From Clostridiales bacterium (lineage in GTDB: Bacteria > Bacillota > Clostridia > Oscillospirales > CAG-272): a stretch of 25,205 bases of DNA. The DNA lies in the NCBI GenBank assembly GCA_003522145.1, contig DPGD01000056.1, positions 1-25,205 of the forward strand, in the 5' to 3' direction. Positions within the stretch are counted from its first letter, which is position 1. Every line of letters begins with the position of its first letter. The position numbers and the translations under genes were made by a program. The notes below the pieces were generated by a model that did not search any database, was not told the DNA's origin, and saw only the letters and a list, made by a program, of their open reading frames with translations. Of the stretch, positions 6,824 to 14,959 are shown piece after piece.

Positions 6824-7957
6824 ATGATCGAAAAAATCAGTTATTTCACAGCAGATTACCGTGACGGCAGAGTATATCTCGGCGGTAAAGGCAAAGATGC
6901 CGGATATTACGCCACACAACTGCTGAACGAATTCGATAAAGATGAGTTCGCCGCTCGGTTTGCAGTGTTCCGCACGGAGAACTGGAATACGGCAAAGCAG
7001 CTTCGCACCGGCTTCCTCAATACCGATACCTATATGAAAGCCGGAGACGAGATCAAATACATCCTTACATTACTCCCAAAGCTTCGCCCGTTCTCCGAAT
7101 TGGATATTCAAGGCGAGTGCAACAGAATAGATGAACTGTTTACGGAGAAAATGGCAGAAAATCTTTGCGAATATTTCTGTCAGCGGGCGCTTACGGTAAA
7201 TATGGATTTCGGATATATCTTCGGCGGATACTTTCCGAAAGGGTATGATAAGGAATTCTGCGAAGAAGCTGAAAAGCTTTTACAGACAGTCCTTGCCACG
7301 CTCAATTTCTATGACCGGCTCGGTGACGATGTGGCAGATGCTGCAAAGAAACTGCGGCAATTTGAAAAGCGTACCTATGAAGCCGAGCACCTTGACGAAG
7401 AACACCTTTTACCGATTGCCATAGATATTTTCGGCTCGGCTCCATTTGATGTTACTACGGAATATGTGCCCATCCGAAAATCCAGACGAAGCAAGAAAGC
7501 AACAGTGTCACGGCGGCTGCATTTCAAAAGCTATTACAGTTTTATACTGACCGATTTCTTTGAGGGATTACAAAACGGACATTATCCCCGTCAGTGTCGG
7601 ATGTGCGGCAAATACTTCGTTATGACCTCTGCCCGCCGGACCAAGTATTGCGACGGTTGGGCAAACGAACAGTGGCACGGACACAAAATCACCTGCCGGA
7701 ATCTTGCAGCACAGCAGAAACGCCGAGAACGTTCTGCTGATGATCCGATCACCGTCCGCTACAATTCCCGCTGCGGCGCTATCCGTGTGGAGGCACTGCG
7801 CGGCACGATTACGAAAGAATTTGCCGCAGCTGCAAAAGTGCTGGCAAAGGAACATAAACAACTTGCGGCGAGAGATCCGGTCTATGCCGCAAGACAGTAT
7901 ATTGCCGATATGGAACGGGACAAGCTGTACGCTGACACAGACGCAAGAATGAAATGA
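6824..7957 (+). CDS. DUF6076-like protein with CGNR-type zinc-finger pattern
   Basis: This 377-aa protein is of a kind seen in Clostridial integrative elements. The N-terminal two thirds is helical with no recognised enzyme motif. The C-terminal part has Cys258-x2-Cys261, then KYC (Cys276) and ITCRN (Cys291) in a context QCRMCGKYFVMTSARRTKYC. This resembles a CGNR zinc finger and suggests nucleic-acid binding. The start at 6824 is chosen because GGGAGGTGG lies directly upstream, although the frame is open from 6689. The stop overlaps an in-frame ATG of the next gene, so the two genes are one operon. A regulatory role alongside the sigma-like protein is inference. Confidence 0.75.
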   Translation: MIEKISYFTADYRDGRVYLGGKGKDAGYYATQLLNEFDKDEFAARFAVFRTENWNTAKQLRTGFLNTDTYMKAGDEIKYILTLLPKLRPFSELDIQGECNRIDELFTEKMAENLCEYFCQRALTVNMDFGYIFGGYFPKGYDKEFCEEAEKLLQTVLATLNFYDRLGDDVADAAKKLRQFEKRTYEAEHLDEEHLLPIAIDIFGSAPFDVTTEYVPIRKSRRSKKATVSRRLHFKSYYSFILTDFFEGLQNGHYPRQCRMCGKYFVMTSARRTKYCDGWANEQWHGHKITCRNLAAQQKRRERSADDPITVRYNSRCGAIRVEALRGTITKEFAAAAKVLAKEHKQLAARDPVYAARQYIADMERDKLYADTDARMK

Positions 7958-7971
7958 GGAGGTGTGTGTCG

Positions 7972-8859
7972 ATGAGGGCGTGGGAAAAGGAATTATATAA
8001 TTATCAGCTGACACCGGCACCGCCGAAGATGCCGGCACAGGAATATATCAAGAAATACCTTGCCGAAAAGGACGAAAAATACTTTTCGTGGTATCTGCAT
8101 TACAACGAAAAATTTATCAATGAAAAGGTCAAAGGGTGCGTGCAGGAGTATGCGATGCAGGGGCATTTTATGGATTTGAAATCGGCGTATGTTTTCGGAC
8201 TGCTCCAAGCTCTGCAAAATTACGATCCCGAAAAAGGTTCTTTCTTTAATTCTTTTCAAGCACACTATACCAAACGGGCGATTGATGATTATATCCGCAC
8301 AATGCGCACGGGCTATACCGTTCCGACGGATGCAGAATACTCATTGCTCCGCAAGGCAATGGCGCTTTATGCTGAATACGACTACAAGAACGATGATGAA
8401 ACCATAAATAAAATTGCCCTTGCCATTGGGAGAAAGCCGAATACCGCACGGAAAATGATCGCCGGTGGTATGCGGAATATGATGTTCACGGAGTTCTACC
8501 GACAGTACGCCGACGAGGACGGCGAAGAAAGCGCAGAGGATGTGACCGTCGATACCACCACCGAGCCGTCCCGGATGTTTTACCACGAACGGCGGCTGAA
8601 AATCCTCTGTGAAGCGTTCAATAACCTTGAATACCGTGAACGTGCCATCGTTGCCGAACACCTCGGCTTCTGTGATAATTGCTGGAGCACCCGCTACATA
8701 GCAGAAGAAAACGGTAAAAAGGTAAAGCGCAAATTTAAGAAAACGGCGTTTATAGACCTCGCTGGAGAGCACGGTGTTGTACCGTCCTCTGCCGACCGAA
8801 TCTACCGTGGAGCGATAGACAAGCTCCGTAAAGCGCTTGAAGAAGACAAATGGTTATAA
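7972..8859 (+). CDS. Sigma-70-like RNA polymerase sigma factor family protein
   Basis: This 295-aa protein has a region-2-like core at about 65-110 (AYVFGLLQALQNYDPEKGSFFNSFQAHYTKRAIDDYIR). It parallels the sigma pattern of G-L-x2-A, (F/Y)DP-x2-G, F, x-R-AI. A C-terminal helix-turn-helix (about 215-290: LEYRERAIVAEHLGF, VVPSSADRIYRGAIDKLRKAL) resembles region 4. Starting at 7972 is favoured by AGGAGG nine bases upstream; the earlier ATG at 7954 overlaps the preceding stop. It may redirect polymerase to element promoters lacking good -35 boxes, which is inference. A purely DNA-binding role is possible. Confidence 0.75.
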   Translation: MRAWEKELYNYQLTPAPPKMPAQEYIKKYLAEKDEKYFSWYLHYNEKFINEKVKGCVQEYAMQGHFMDLKSAYVFGLLQALQNYDPEKGSFFNSFQAHYTKRAIDDYIRTMRTGYTVPTDAEYSLLRKAMALYAEYDYKNDDETINKIALAIGRKPNTARKMIAGGMRNMMFTEFYRQYADEDGEESAEDVTVDTTTEPSRMFYHERRLKILCEAFNNLEYRERAIVAEHLGFCDNCWSTRYIAEENGKKVKRKFKKTAFIDLAGEHGVVPSSADRIYRGAIDKLRKALEEDKWL

Positions 8860-8871
8860 CCCATAAAACAC

Positions 8872-8920
8872 AAAAAGCCCCACCCGGAGCCAAGAAGGAA
8901 CTCTTGATTCTGAGTGGGGC
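8872..8920 (-). terminator. Two-stem hairpin with minus-strand T tract
   Basis: GCCCCAC (8877-8883) pairs with GTGGGGC (8914-8920), and an inner stem CAAGA (8891-8895) / TCTTG (8902-8906) lies inside. The T tract is on the minus strand (A run 8872-8876), so it would stop leftward transcription. It lies 17 bases after the sigma-like gene and may also stabilise the 3' end of that plus-strand mRNA. Confidence 0.55.
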
Positions 8921-8989
8921 AGCATAATCTGCCAATGCAGCAGAACTGGTTATCTGCAAAGCAAGAAATTAGCAAAAAAAGAATTATTG

Positions 8990-9038
8990 TGACTTTTGAG
9001 TGACTCATATTGATTTTTGAGTGATTATATGATATAAT
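8990..9038 (+). promoter_or_regulatory. Promoter with paired 14-bp operator repeats for the XRE/TetR operon
   Basis: TTGATT (9010-9015) and TATAAT (9033-9038) are spaced by exactly 17 bases. Two near-identical 14-mers, TGACTTTTGAGTGA (8990-9003) and TGATTTTTGAGTGA (9011-9024), are 21 bases apart start to start. That is two helical turns, and the second copy covers the -35 box. This is the arrangement expected of an operator bound side by side by a small regulator, most likely the XRE protein encoded next. Confidence 0.75.
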
Positions 9039-9068
9039 GTAATTAATTGTTATGATTGGAGTGCTATC

Positions 9069-9293
9069 GTGGAAAAAGTATTATATCACATCAGTTACAA
9101 TAGGCTTTGGAAACTGCTGATAGATAAGCATATGATGAAGAAAGATCTTCAAAAAATAACTTCTCTTTCTTCCAACGTTATTACGAAAATGGGTAAGGGC
9201 GAATCCGTTACACTTGAAACGCTTGCTAAAATCTGCATTGCTCTGCAATGTGGGATTTCGGATATCGTAGAAATCAAATGGGAGAAGCAATAA
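9069..9293 (+). CDS. XRE-family (Cro/CI-type) small regulator
   Basis: This 74-aa protein is almost entirely one helix-turn-helix domain: YNRLWKLLIDKHMMKKDLQKITSLSSNVITKMGKGESVTLETLAKICIALQCGISDIVEI. The recognition segment is SSNVITKMGKGE. It matches the short YozG-like XRE regulators. Translation starts at GTG 9069, with TTGGAG upstream. It is preceded by a promoter carrying paired repeats that fit an autoregulatory operator. The TetR-type gene begins two bases after the stop, so both regulators are co-expressed. Confidence 0.9.
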   Translation: MEKVLYHISYNRLWKLLIDKHMMKKDLQKITSLSSNVITKMGKGESVTLETLAKICIALQCGISDIVEIKWEKQ

Positions 9294-9294
9294 A

Positions 9295-9852
9295 ATGGCA
9301 AACTTCACAAAAAAAGCAATTGTAGCCTCTTTTATAAAACTTTTGACAGAACGGCCGCTTTCTCAAATAACAGTCAAGGATATTGTGACTGATTGCGGAA
9401 TCAATCGCAATACTTTTTATTATTATTTCGAAGATATTCCAAAGTTGATAGAAACTGTCGTTGAGGAGGATGCGGCCACAATCATCCAAACATATCCTAC
9501 CGTTGAAAACTTTGGAGATTGTCTTGAAGCAGTTCTTGACACGGCTCTGTCCAAAAAGCGAGCTGTTTTGCACATCTATCATTCGACAAATCGTGATATT
9601 TATGAAATGTATCTTTGGAAGATCTGTGATTATGCCATCGAAGCGTACTTGTCAACCGTACTGAGGGGACATAAAATTAAAGAAAACGATTTGGATATCA
9701 TAAAAAAATATCTTTCCAGTTTGGGATTTGGAATTATTTCAAACTGGTTAAGAAGCGATATGAGCGATGATATTCGTTCTTCATTTACACGACTTATGGA
9801 TATCAAAAAAGGTATGCTTAAGGAAATGATCGAACGTTGTGAAGAAACATAA
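9295..9852 (+). CDS. TetR/AcrR-family transcriptional regulator
   Basis: This 185-aa regulator has an N-terminal helix-turn-helix (about 8-52: KAIVASFIKLLTERPLSQITVKDIVTDCGINRNTFYYYFEDIPKLIETV). The NRNTFYYYF recognition helix is typical of TetR proteins. The helical remainder would form the ligand pocket and dimer face. It follows the XRE gene by two bases. A strong terminator then separates it from the DUF308-MMPL-heptad genes, which have their own promoter. TetR regulators commonly repress adjacent efflux genes, so it is the likely sensor and switch of the transporter operon; its ligand is unknown. Confidence 0.92.
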   Translation: MANFTKKAIVASFIKLLTERPLSQITVKDIVTDCGINRNTFYYYFEDIPKLIETVVEEDAATIIQTYPTVENFGDCLEAVLDTALSKKRAVLHIYHSTNRDIYEMYLWKICDYAIEAYLSTVLRGHKIKENDLDIIKKYLSSLGFGIISNWLRSDMSDDIRSSFTRLMDIKKGMLKEMIERCEET

Positions 9853-9896
9853 ATTCAGACAAACAGCCGTAAGCTGTCTGAAAATCAGCTGAATCA

Positions 9897-9936
9897 ATAC
9901 CCAATGCCTAAAAATCAGGCATTGGGTATTTTTTTG
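9897..9936 (+). terminator. Strong terminator after the TetR gene
   Basis: A perfect 13-bp stem ATACCCAATGCCT / AGGCATTGGGTAT (9897-9909 with 9917-9929) is followed by a run of T residues. A weaker hairpin (CAGAC...GCTGTCTG, 9856-9880) precedes it. It ends the regulator transcript and isolates the downstream transporter operon. Confidence 0.93.
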
Positions 9937-9940
9937 TCCG

Positions 9941-9969
9941 TATACAAAGCATCGGCAAAGTACTATACT
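9941..9969 (+). promoter_or_regulatory. Putative promoter of the transporter operon
   Basis: TATACA (9941-9946) and TATACT (9964-9969) are 17 bases apart. They lie immediately after the TetR-gene terminator and 34 bases before the DUF308 start codon, which has an AAAGGAGG site. The -35 box is weak. GTATA (9940-9944) and TATAC (9964-9968) form inverted half sites around the promoter that could serve a repressor. Confidence 0.5.
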
Positions 9970-10002
9970 GACAACAGAATCATCAAAGGAGGTTCGTAAT
10001 CC

Positions 10003-10611
10003 ATGAAAATGCGTTCTGTCGCACCGATGAAAATAGCTAAAATCGGATACATCGTGGTATCGGTACTGTTTTGCATAGCCGGCATTTTATTTATCGCACT
10101 GCCGGAAATTTCAACGAAGATTGTCGGAATTGAAATCGGCATTGCCGCAATCGTTTTCGGTATCGTAAAATTGATCGGCTATTTTTCTAAAGATCTGTAT
10201 CGGCTGGCGTTTCAGTTTGATTTGGAATTCGGAATTTTGATGGTGGTATTGGGAACGATTGTTCTTTTCCATCCCGAAAACCTGATGGCTTTCATTGCCG
10301 CTGCTTTCGGTATTGCCATTCTGTTTGACGGGCTGTTCAAAATTCGGATTGCGCTGGATTCCAAACGTTTTGGCATCAAAGATTGGTGGCTTATTCTTTC
10401 CTTGGCAATTCTTGCAGGAATCATAGGTGTTGCTCTGATTTTTGATTCTGCATTCGGCGCAGGGGTGCTGACAATTCTAATGGGCGTTTCACTTCTTTCC
10501 GAAGGGATACTTAATCTCTATACCGTCATCAGAACGGTTTTAATTGTCGAAAATCAAGTGCCCGATTTTGTTGAAACAGATACAATTGAATTTTTCGAAA
10601 AGGATAGGTGA
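10003..10611 (+). CDS. DUF308/HdeD-like membrane protein
   Basis: This 202-aa integral membrane protein has about six hydrophobic helices in paired hairpins (for example IGYIVVSVLFCIAGILFIALP, GILMVVLGTIVLFHP, WWLILSLAILAGIIGVALIF and GAGVLTILMGVSLLSEGILNLY). This is the DUF308 repeat layout of HdeD-related proteins. A short acidic cytoplasmic tail follows. AAAGGAGG precedes the ATG. It is the first gene of the transporter operon, and its stop lies within a few bases of the MMPL start. The role is unknown; HdeD relatives are linked to membrane and acid stress. It may assist the transporter. Confidence 0.85.
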   Translation: MKMRSVAPMKIAKIGYIVVSVLFCIAGILFIALPEISTKIVGIEIGIAAIVFGIVKLIGYFSKDLYRLAFQFDLEFGILMVVLGTIVLFHPENLMAFIAAAFGIAILFDGLFKIRIALDSKRFGIKDWWLILSLAILAGIIGVALIFDSAFGAGVLTILMGVSLLSEGILNLYTVIRTVLIVENQVPDFVETDTIEFFEKDR

Positions 10612-10616
10612 AGATT

Positions 10617-12716
10617 ATGCGTTTTTCAAAAGCGGTAGTAAAGTACCGCATCCCGATACTGATACTGACCGTTATTCTTATGATACCGTCGGTTATCGGT
10701 ATGATCAATACCCGAGTCAACTATGATATGCTGACTTATCTGCCGTCAGATATGGAAACGGTCGTCGGCCAGAATGAACTGTTAAAGGACTTCGATAAAG
10801 GGGCTTTTACATTTCTGATATTCGAGGATATGCCAAACAAAGACGTGGCGAAGCTGAAAGAAAAGGTTGAGGCCATTGACCACGTCGATACTGTTCTTTG
10901 GTACGATTCTCTTGCAGATTTATCCATCCCGATGGAACTGCTGCCGGATTCGGTTTACAAGGAGTTTAATTCCGATCATTCTACAATGATGGCGGTGTTC
11001 TTCGATACGGGAACATCGGATGACCTTACAATGGATGCCGTGGAGGAGATCCGGTCGGTCTGCGGAAAACAGTGTTTCGTTTCCGGTATGACAGCACTTG
11101 TTGTGGATCTCCGTGACCTTTGTGAAAAAGAGGAACCGATATATGTAGGTCTTGCCGTGGTTCTTGCCTGCGTTGCTATGGTCGCTTTCCTTGACGGTTG
11201 GCTTATTCCTTTTGTATTCCTTGCCTCTATCGGTGCCATGATCCTTCTCAACCTCGGAACGAATATTTTCTTCGGTGAGATTTCTTACATAACCAAGGCA
11301 CTTTCCGCCGTTCTCCAGCTTGCCGTGACGATGGACTATTCCATCTTCCTTTGGCACAGTTACAATGAACAGCGAGAAAAATATTCTGACAACAAGGAGG
11401 CAATGGCGGTTGCCATCAAGGAAACGCTTACGAGTGTGGTCGGAAGCTCCATAACAACGATTGCCGGTTTTGCGGCTCTATGCTTTATGAGTTTCACCTT
11501 AGGTCGCGACCTCGGAATCGTAATGGCAAAGGGTGTCCTACTCGGCGTTATCGGCTGTGTAACGGTGCTGCCGTCGCTGATCCTTGTACTCGACAAACCG
11601 CTTCAGAAAACAAAACACCGCTCGATTATCCCACATATGGGGAAATTCGCGAAGGGTGTTGTTAAGGTGTTCCCGGTGTTTCTTATCATATTTGCAATTC
11701 TCGTAACTCCTGCTTACTACGGATACAACAAAGCAAACGATGAAGTATATTACGATATGGGAGAGTGTCTGCCGGAGAATATGAACTATGTAATATCCAA
11801 TTCCAAGCTTCGTGAGGACTTCAATATTGCCTCCACGCATATGGTTCTTGTTGATAGCAACCTCCCGGCAAAATCCGTCAAGAATATGATAACCGAAATG
11901 GAAGACGTTGACGGCGTGAAATATGTTTTGGGTCTTGAGTCGGTCATCGGCTCCCGTGTGCCGGAAGAGATTCTTCCCGACAGCGTAAAATCCATTCTTG
12001 AAAGCGATCGGTGGGAACTTTTACTTATCAACTCTGAATACAAAGCAGCAAGTGATGATGTAAATGAGCAAATTGACAAGCTTAACACTGTCCTTAAAAA
12101 ATACGATGAAAACGGCATGCTGATCGGCGAAGCACCGTGTATGAAGGATATGATTGAAACGACGGGACACGATTTTGCTGTCGTGACCGCTGTATCGGTT
12201 ATTGCAATATTCCTCATCATTCTGCTCGTGGAAAAGAGTATTTCTCTCCCGTTTATCCTGATTGCTGTGATCGAAGTCGGTATATTCATCAATCTCGGTT
12301 TGCCGCATTATCTCGGTCAGAGTATGGCGTTTATCACCCCGATCTGTATCAGTACGATTCAGCTCGGCGCTACCGTCGACTATGCAATTCTGATGACGAC
12401 ACGTTACAAAGCAGAACGAATTGCGGGCAGAGATAAGAAAAATGCCGTTTGGACGGCGCTATATATGTCCATTCCGTCCATCATCGTTTCCGGAATGGGC
12501 CTGTTTGCGGCAACCTTCGGTGTTGCACTTTATTCGGACATCGAAATCATCAGTTCAATGTGCATGCTCATGGCAAGAGGAGCTATTATCAGTATGCTCC
12601 TTGTCATCTTCGTTCTGCCGGCGTTGTTTATGTTGTTTGATAAAATCATCTGTAAAACAACTCTCGGTATGACTAAAATAAAATCTATAAAAACGGAGGT
12701 CTCTATCAATGAATAA
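10617..12716 (+). CDS. MMPL/RND-superfamily membrane transporter
   Basis: A roughly 699-aa RND-type exporter with two repeats. Each has one N-terminal helix, an extracytoplasmic domain, then a helix bundle. The conserved membrane motifs are VTMDYSIFLWHSY (Asp240 region) and GATVDYAILMTTRYKAE (Asp588). Their Asp-Tyr pairs match the proton-relay position in MMPL proteins. The first loop begins NTRVNYDMLTYLPSDMET. The ATG at 10617 is used because AGGTGA lies seven bases upstream; a GTG at 10608 overlapping the DUF308 stop is an alternative. It overlaps the next gene by eight bases. Likely substrates are lipids or amphipathic toxic compounds, but the sequence does not say which. Confidence 0.9.
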   Translation: MRFSKAVVKYRIPILILTVILMIPSVIGMINTRVNYDMLTYLPSDMETVVGQNELLKDFDKGAFTFLIFEDMPNKDVAKLKEKVEAIDHVDTVLWYDSLADLSIPMELLPDSVYKEFNSDHSTMMAVFFDTGTSDDLTMDAVEEIRSVCGKQCFVSGMTALVVDLRDLCEKEEPIYVGLAVVLACVAMVAFLDGWLIPFVFLASIGAMILLNLGTNIFFGEISYITKALSAVLQLAVTMDYSIFLWHSYNEQREKYSDNKEAMAVAIKETLTSVVGSSITTIAGFAALCFMSFTLGRDLGIVMAKGVLLGVIGCVTVLPSLILVLDKPLQKTKHRSIIPHMGKFAKGVVKVFPVFLIIFAILVTPAYYGYNKANDEVYYDMGECLPENMNYVISNSKLREDFNIASTHMVLVDSNLPAKSVKNMITEMEDVDGVKYVLGLESVIGSRVPEEILPDSVKSILESDRWELLLINSEYKAASDDVNEQIDKLNTVLKKYDENGMLIGEAPCMKDMIETTGHDFAVVTAVSVIAIFLIILLVEKSISLPFILIAVIEVGIFINLGLPHYLGQSMAFITPICISTIQLGATVDYAILMTTRYKAERIAGRDKKNAVWTALYMSIPSIIVSGMGLFAATFGVALYSDIEIISSMCMLMARGAIISMLLVIFVLPALFMLFDKIICKTTLGMTKIKSIKTEVSINE

Positions 12717-14919
12717 GCCATCATTCAAAATAACGGCAATTATCTTATGCGCCGTTTTATGCCTTTCGAGTGTTGTTACGGTGTTTGCCCTGACAAACGA
12801 TAAAACCGAAGAGCAAAAAAAAGATGCGGTCACAGCAACAACCACCGCCAATACAGATAAAGACTCAACGAAAGATGAAACTGTGTATGTCTTGGCAGGA
12901 GCCGACGGTTCTGTTCAGAAAATTATTGTAAGCGACTGGATAAAAAATGCTTTAGGCGCTGCTTCCATTACCGATTCCACCGGGCTTTCCGATATTGAAA
13001 ACGTAAAGGGCAATGAGTCCTACACAATCAGCGGAAACGCCAAGGTTTGGGATGCACAAGGCAACGATATTTACTATAGGGGCAATATTGAAAAAGAACT
13101 GCCCGTAGGCATGACTGTCACCTACACGCTCGATGGCAAGAAAGTTTCCACCGATGAGATCGCGGGTAAGACCGGCAAAGTAAGTATTCGATTTGATTAC
13201 GATAACAGACAGTATGAAATGGTAAAAATCGACGGTAAAGAAGAAAAGATTTATGTTCCTTTTGCGATGCTCACGGGTATGCTTCTTGATAACGAGCATT
13301 TCCGCAATGTTGAAGTAACAAACGGTAAGATTATCAACGACGGCGATCGCACGGCAGTCGTGGGAATTGCACTTCCCGGATTACAGGAAAATCTCGGCAT
13401 CAGCAAAGACAAACTTAACATTCCCGATTACGTGGAAATCACGGCGGACGCTTCCGACTTCAGTTTTGGAATGACCGTTACGATTGCCACCAATGAACTC
13501 TTCAATAACCTTGATACATCAAAGCTTGATTCTGTCGACGACCTGACAGGTTCCATAGGTGAATTATCTAACGGAATGAAGCAGTTGCTTGACGGATCGT
13601 CAGCACTCTATGGTGGACTTACTACACTGCTTGACAAATCGAAAGAACTTGTATCCGGGATTAACCAGCTTGCTGACGGTGCGAAAGTTTTGAAAGACGG
13701 TGCTGTTTCCGTTGATGACGGTGCAGGACAGTTGAAGGCAGGCGCTGCAGAACTAGCTAGCGGTCTTAATACTTTGAAAGGTAACAATGACACGCTCAAC
13801 AGCGGAGCCAAGCAAGTTTTTGAAACCTTGCTTTCTACCGCAGAAACGCAGATCAAAGCCGGCGGTATTTCGGTACCCACTCTTACCATTGATAATTATG
13901 CTCAAGTGTTGACCGGTGTGATCAATTCTCTTGACGAAACCTCTGTATATAACCAGGCACTCGCACAGGTTACTGCTGCTGTTGAGGGAAACAGACCGCT
14001 TATCATCCAAAAGGTTACTGCCGCAGTGAAAGAACAGGTTGAGACGCAGGTTATTGCAGCTGTGCAGGAGCAGGTATCGGCAGGTATTGTTTCTGTGGTA
14101 CGTTGGCAGGTAGCTGATCAAGTCATTTCCGCAGCCACCGGAATGAACAAATCCGATTATGAAGCTGCTGTTTCTGCAGGAATGATTCCCACAGAAACGC
14201 GGAATACCATTTCCACTGCAATTGAAGCGCAGATGCAGACAAATGAAGTTAAAGCACTGATTGAATCCAATATCACAGCAAAAATGGACAGTGACGAAAT
14301 AAAGGCAACCGTAAAGACCAACACAGATGCACAGATGCAGACCGAATCGATTCAGAAAACGATTTCGGACAATGTTGAATTGCAGGTTAAACAGGCAATT
14401 TCCGAAAACATGGCTTCTGATGAAGTAAAAGCAAAGCTTGCTGCAGCATCTGAAGGTGCAAAATCAATCGTTTCCCTGAAGACCTCTCTTGACAGCTACA
14501 ACGCATTTTATCTCGGTCTTTTGACCTATACAAACGGTGTTGCCTCTGCCGCAGACGGTGCGTCTGCTCTTGCTTCAGGAGCGTCTGATCTTAAGGATGG
14601 TACGGCTCAACTCAAAGCCGGAGCTGCAACGCTTTACGATGGCATCCTTCAGTTGAAAAACGGAGCCCCTGCTTTAGTTGAGGGCGTATCTCAGTTGAAA
14701 GACGGAGCAATGCAGTTAAGTGACGGACTGAAGAAGTTCAACGAGGAAGGCGTTCAAAAGATTATTGAGCTTGTGGACGGCGATATGAAAGGTATTGTTA
14801 CTCGCTTGAAGGCAACGATAGACGTATCAAAGAATTACCGCAATTTCTCCGGCATAAGCGATGATATGGACGGACAGGTCAAATTCATCTATCGTACAGA
14901 AGAAATAAAAACCAAGTAA
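12709..14919 (+). CDS. Secreted Leu-x-x-Gly heptad-repeat coiled-coil protein
   Basis: A 736-aa extracytoplasmic protein. A signal peptide (ITAIILCAVLCLSSVVTVFA, about 8-27) leads to a low-complexity Thr/Asp/Lys linker. A beta-rich domain follows (about 58-260). Leu-x-x-Gly heptads fill about 283-357 (ELSNGMKQLLDGSSALYGGL). A long helical insert (about 365-600) has repeated QMQTxxV/I and SDEIKA/SDEVKA units. A second heptad block ends the protein at about 615-695. YhgE/Pip proteins have similar heptads but end in membrane helices; this one has no C-terminal membrane segment, so it is probably released or held by partners. The eight-base overlap with the MMPL gene argues for a joint complex. 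Confidence 0.82.
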   Translation: MNKPSFKITAIILCAVLCLSSVVTVFALTNDKTEEQKKDAVTATTTANTDKDSTKDETVYVLAGADGSVQKIIVSDWIKNALGAASITDSTGLSDIENVKGNESYTISGNAKVWDAQGNDIYYRGNIEKELPVGMTVTYTLDGKKVSTDEIAGKTGKVSIRFDYDNRQYEMVKIDGKEEKIYVPFAMLTGMLLDNEHFRNVEVTNGKIINDGDRTAVVGIALPGLQENLGISKDKLNIPDYVEITADASDFSFGMTVTIATNELFNNLDTSKLDSVDDLTGSIGELSNGMKQLLDGSSALYGGLTTLLDKSKELVSGINQLADGAKVLKDGAVSVDDGAGQLKAGAAELASGLNTLKGNNDTLNSGAKQVFETLLSTAETQIKAGGISVPTLTIDNYAQVLTGVINSLDETSVYNQALAQVTAAVEGNRPLIIQKVTAAVKEQVETQVIAAVQEQVSAGIVSVVRWQVADQVISAATGMNKSDYEAAVSAGMIPTETRNTISTAIEAQMQTNEVKALIESNITAKMDSDEIKATVKTNTDAQMQTESIQKTISDNVELQVKQAISENMASDEVKAKLAAASEGAKSIVSLKTSLDSYNAFYLGLLTYTNGVASAADGASALASGASDLKDGTAQLKAGAATLYDGILQLKNGAPALVEGVSQLKDGAMQLSDGLKKFNEEGVQKIIELVDGDMKGIVTRLKATIDVSKNYRNFSGISDDMDGQVKFIYRTEEIKTK

Positions 14920-14924
14920 ACAAC

Positions 14925-14957
14925 ACAGCGGCGGGGATTTTCCCGCCGCTGTCCATT
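14925..14957. terminator. Bidirectional-type terminator between convergent genes
   Basis: A GC-rich perfect stem ACAGCGGCGGGGA / TCCCCGCCGCTGT-type (14925-14952) is followed by an AT-rich tail. It lies between the heptad-protein stop (14919) and the convergent tnpV stop (14960), so it can serve both strands. Confidence 0.8.
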
Positions 14958-14959
14958 TA

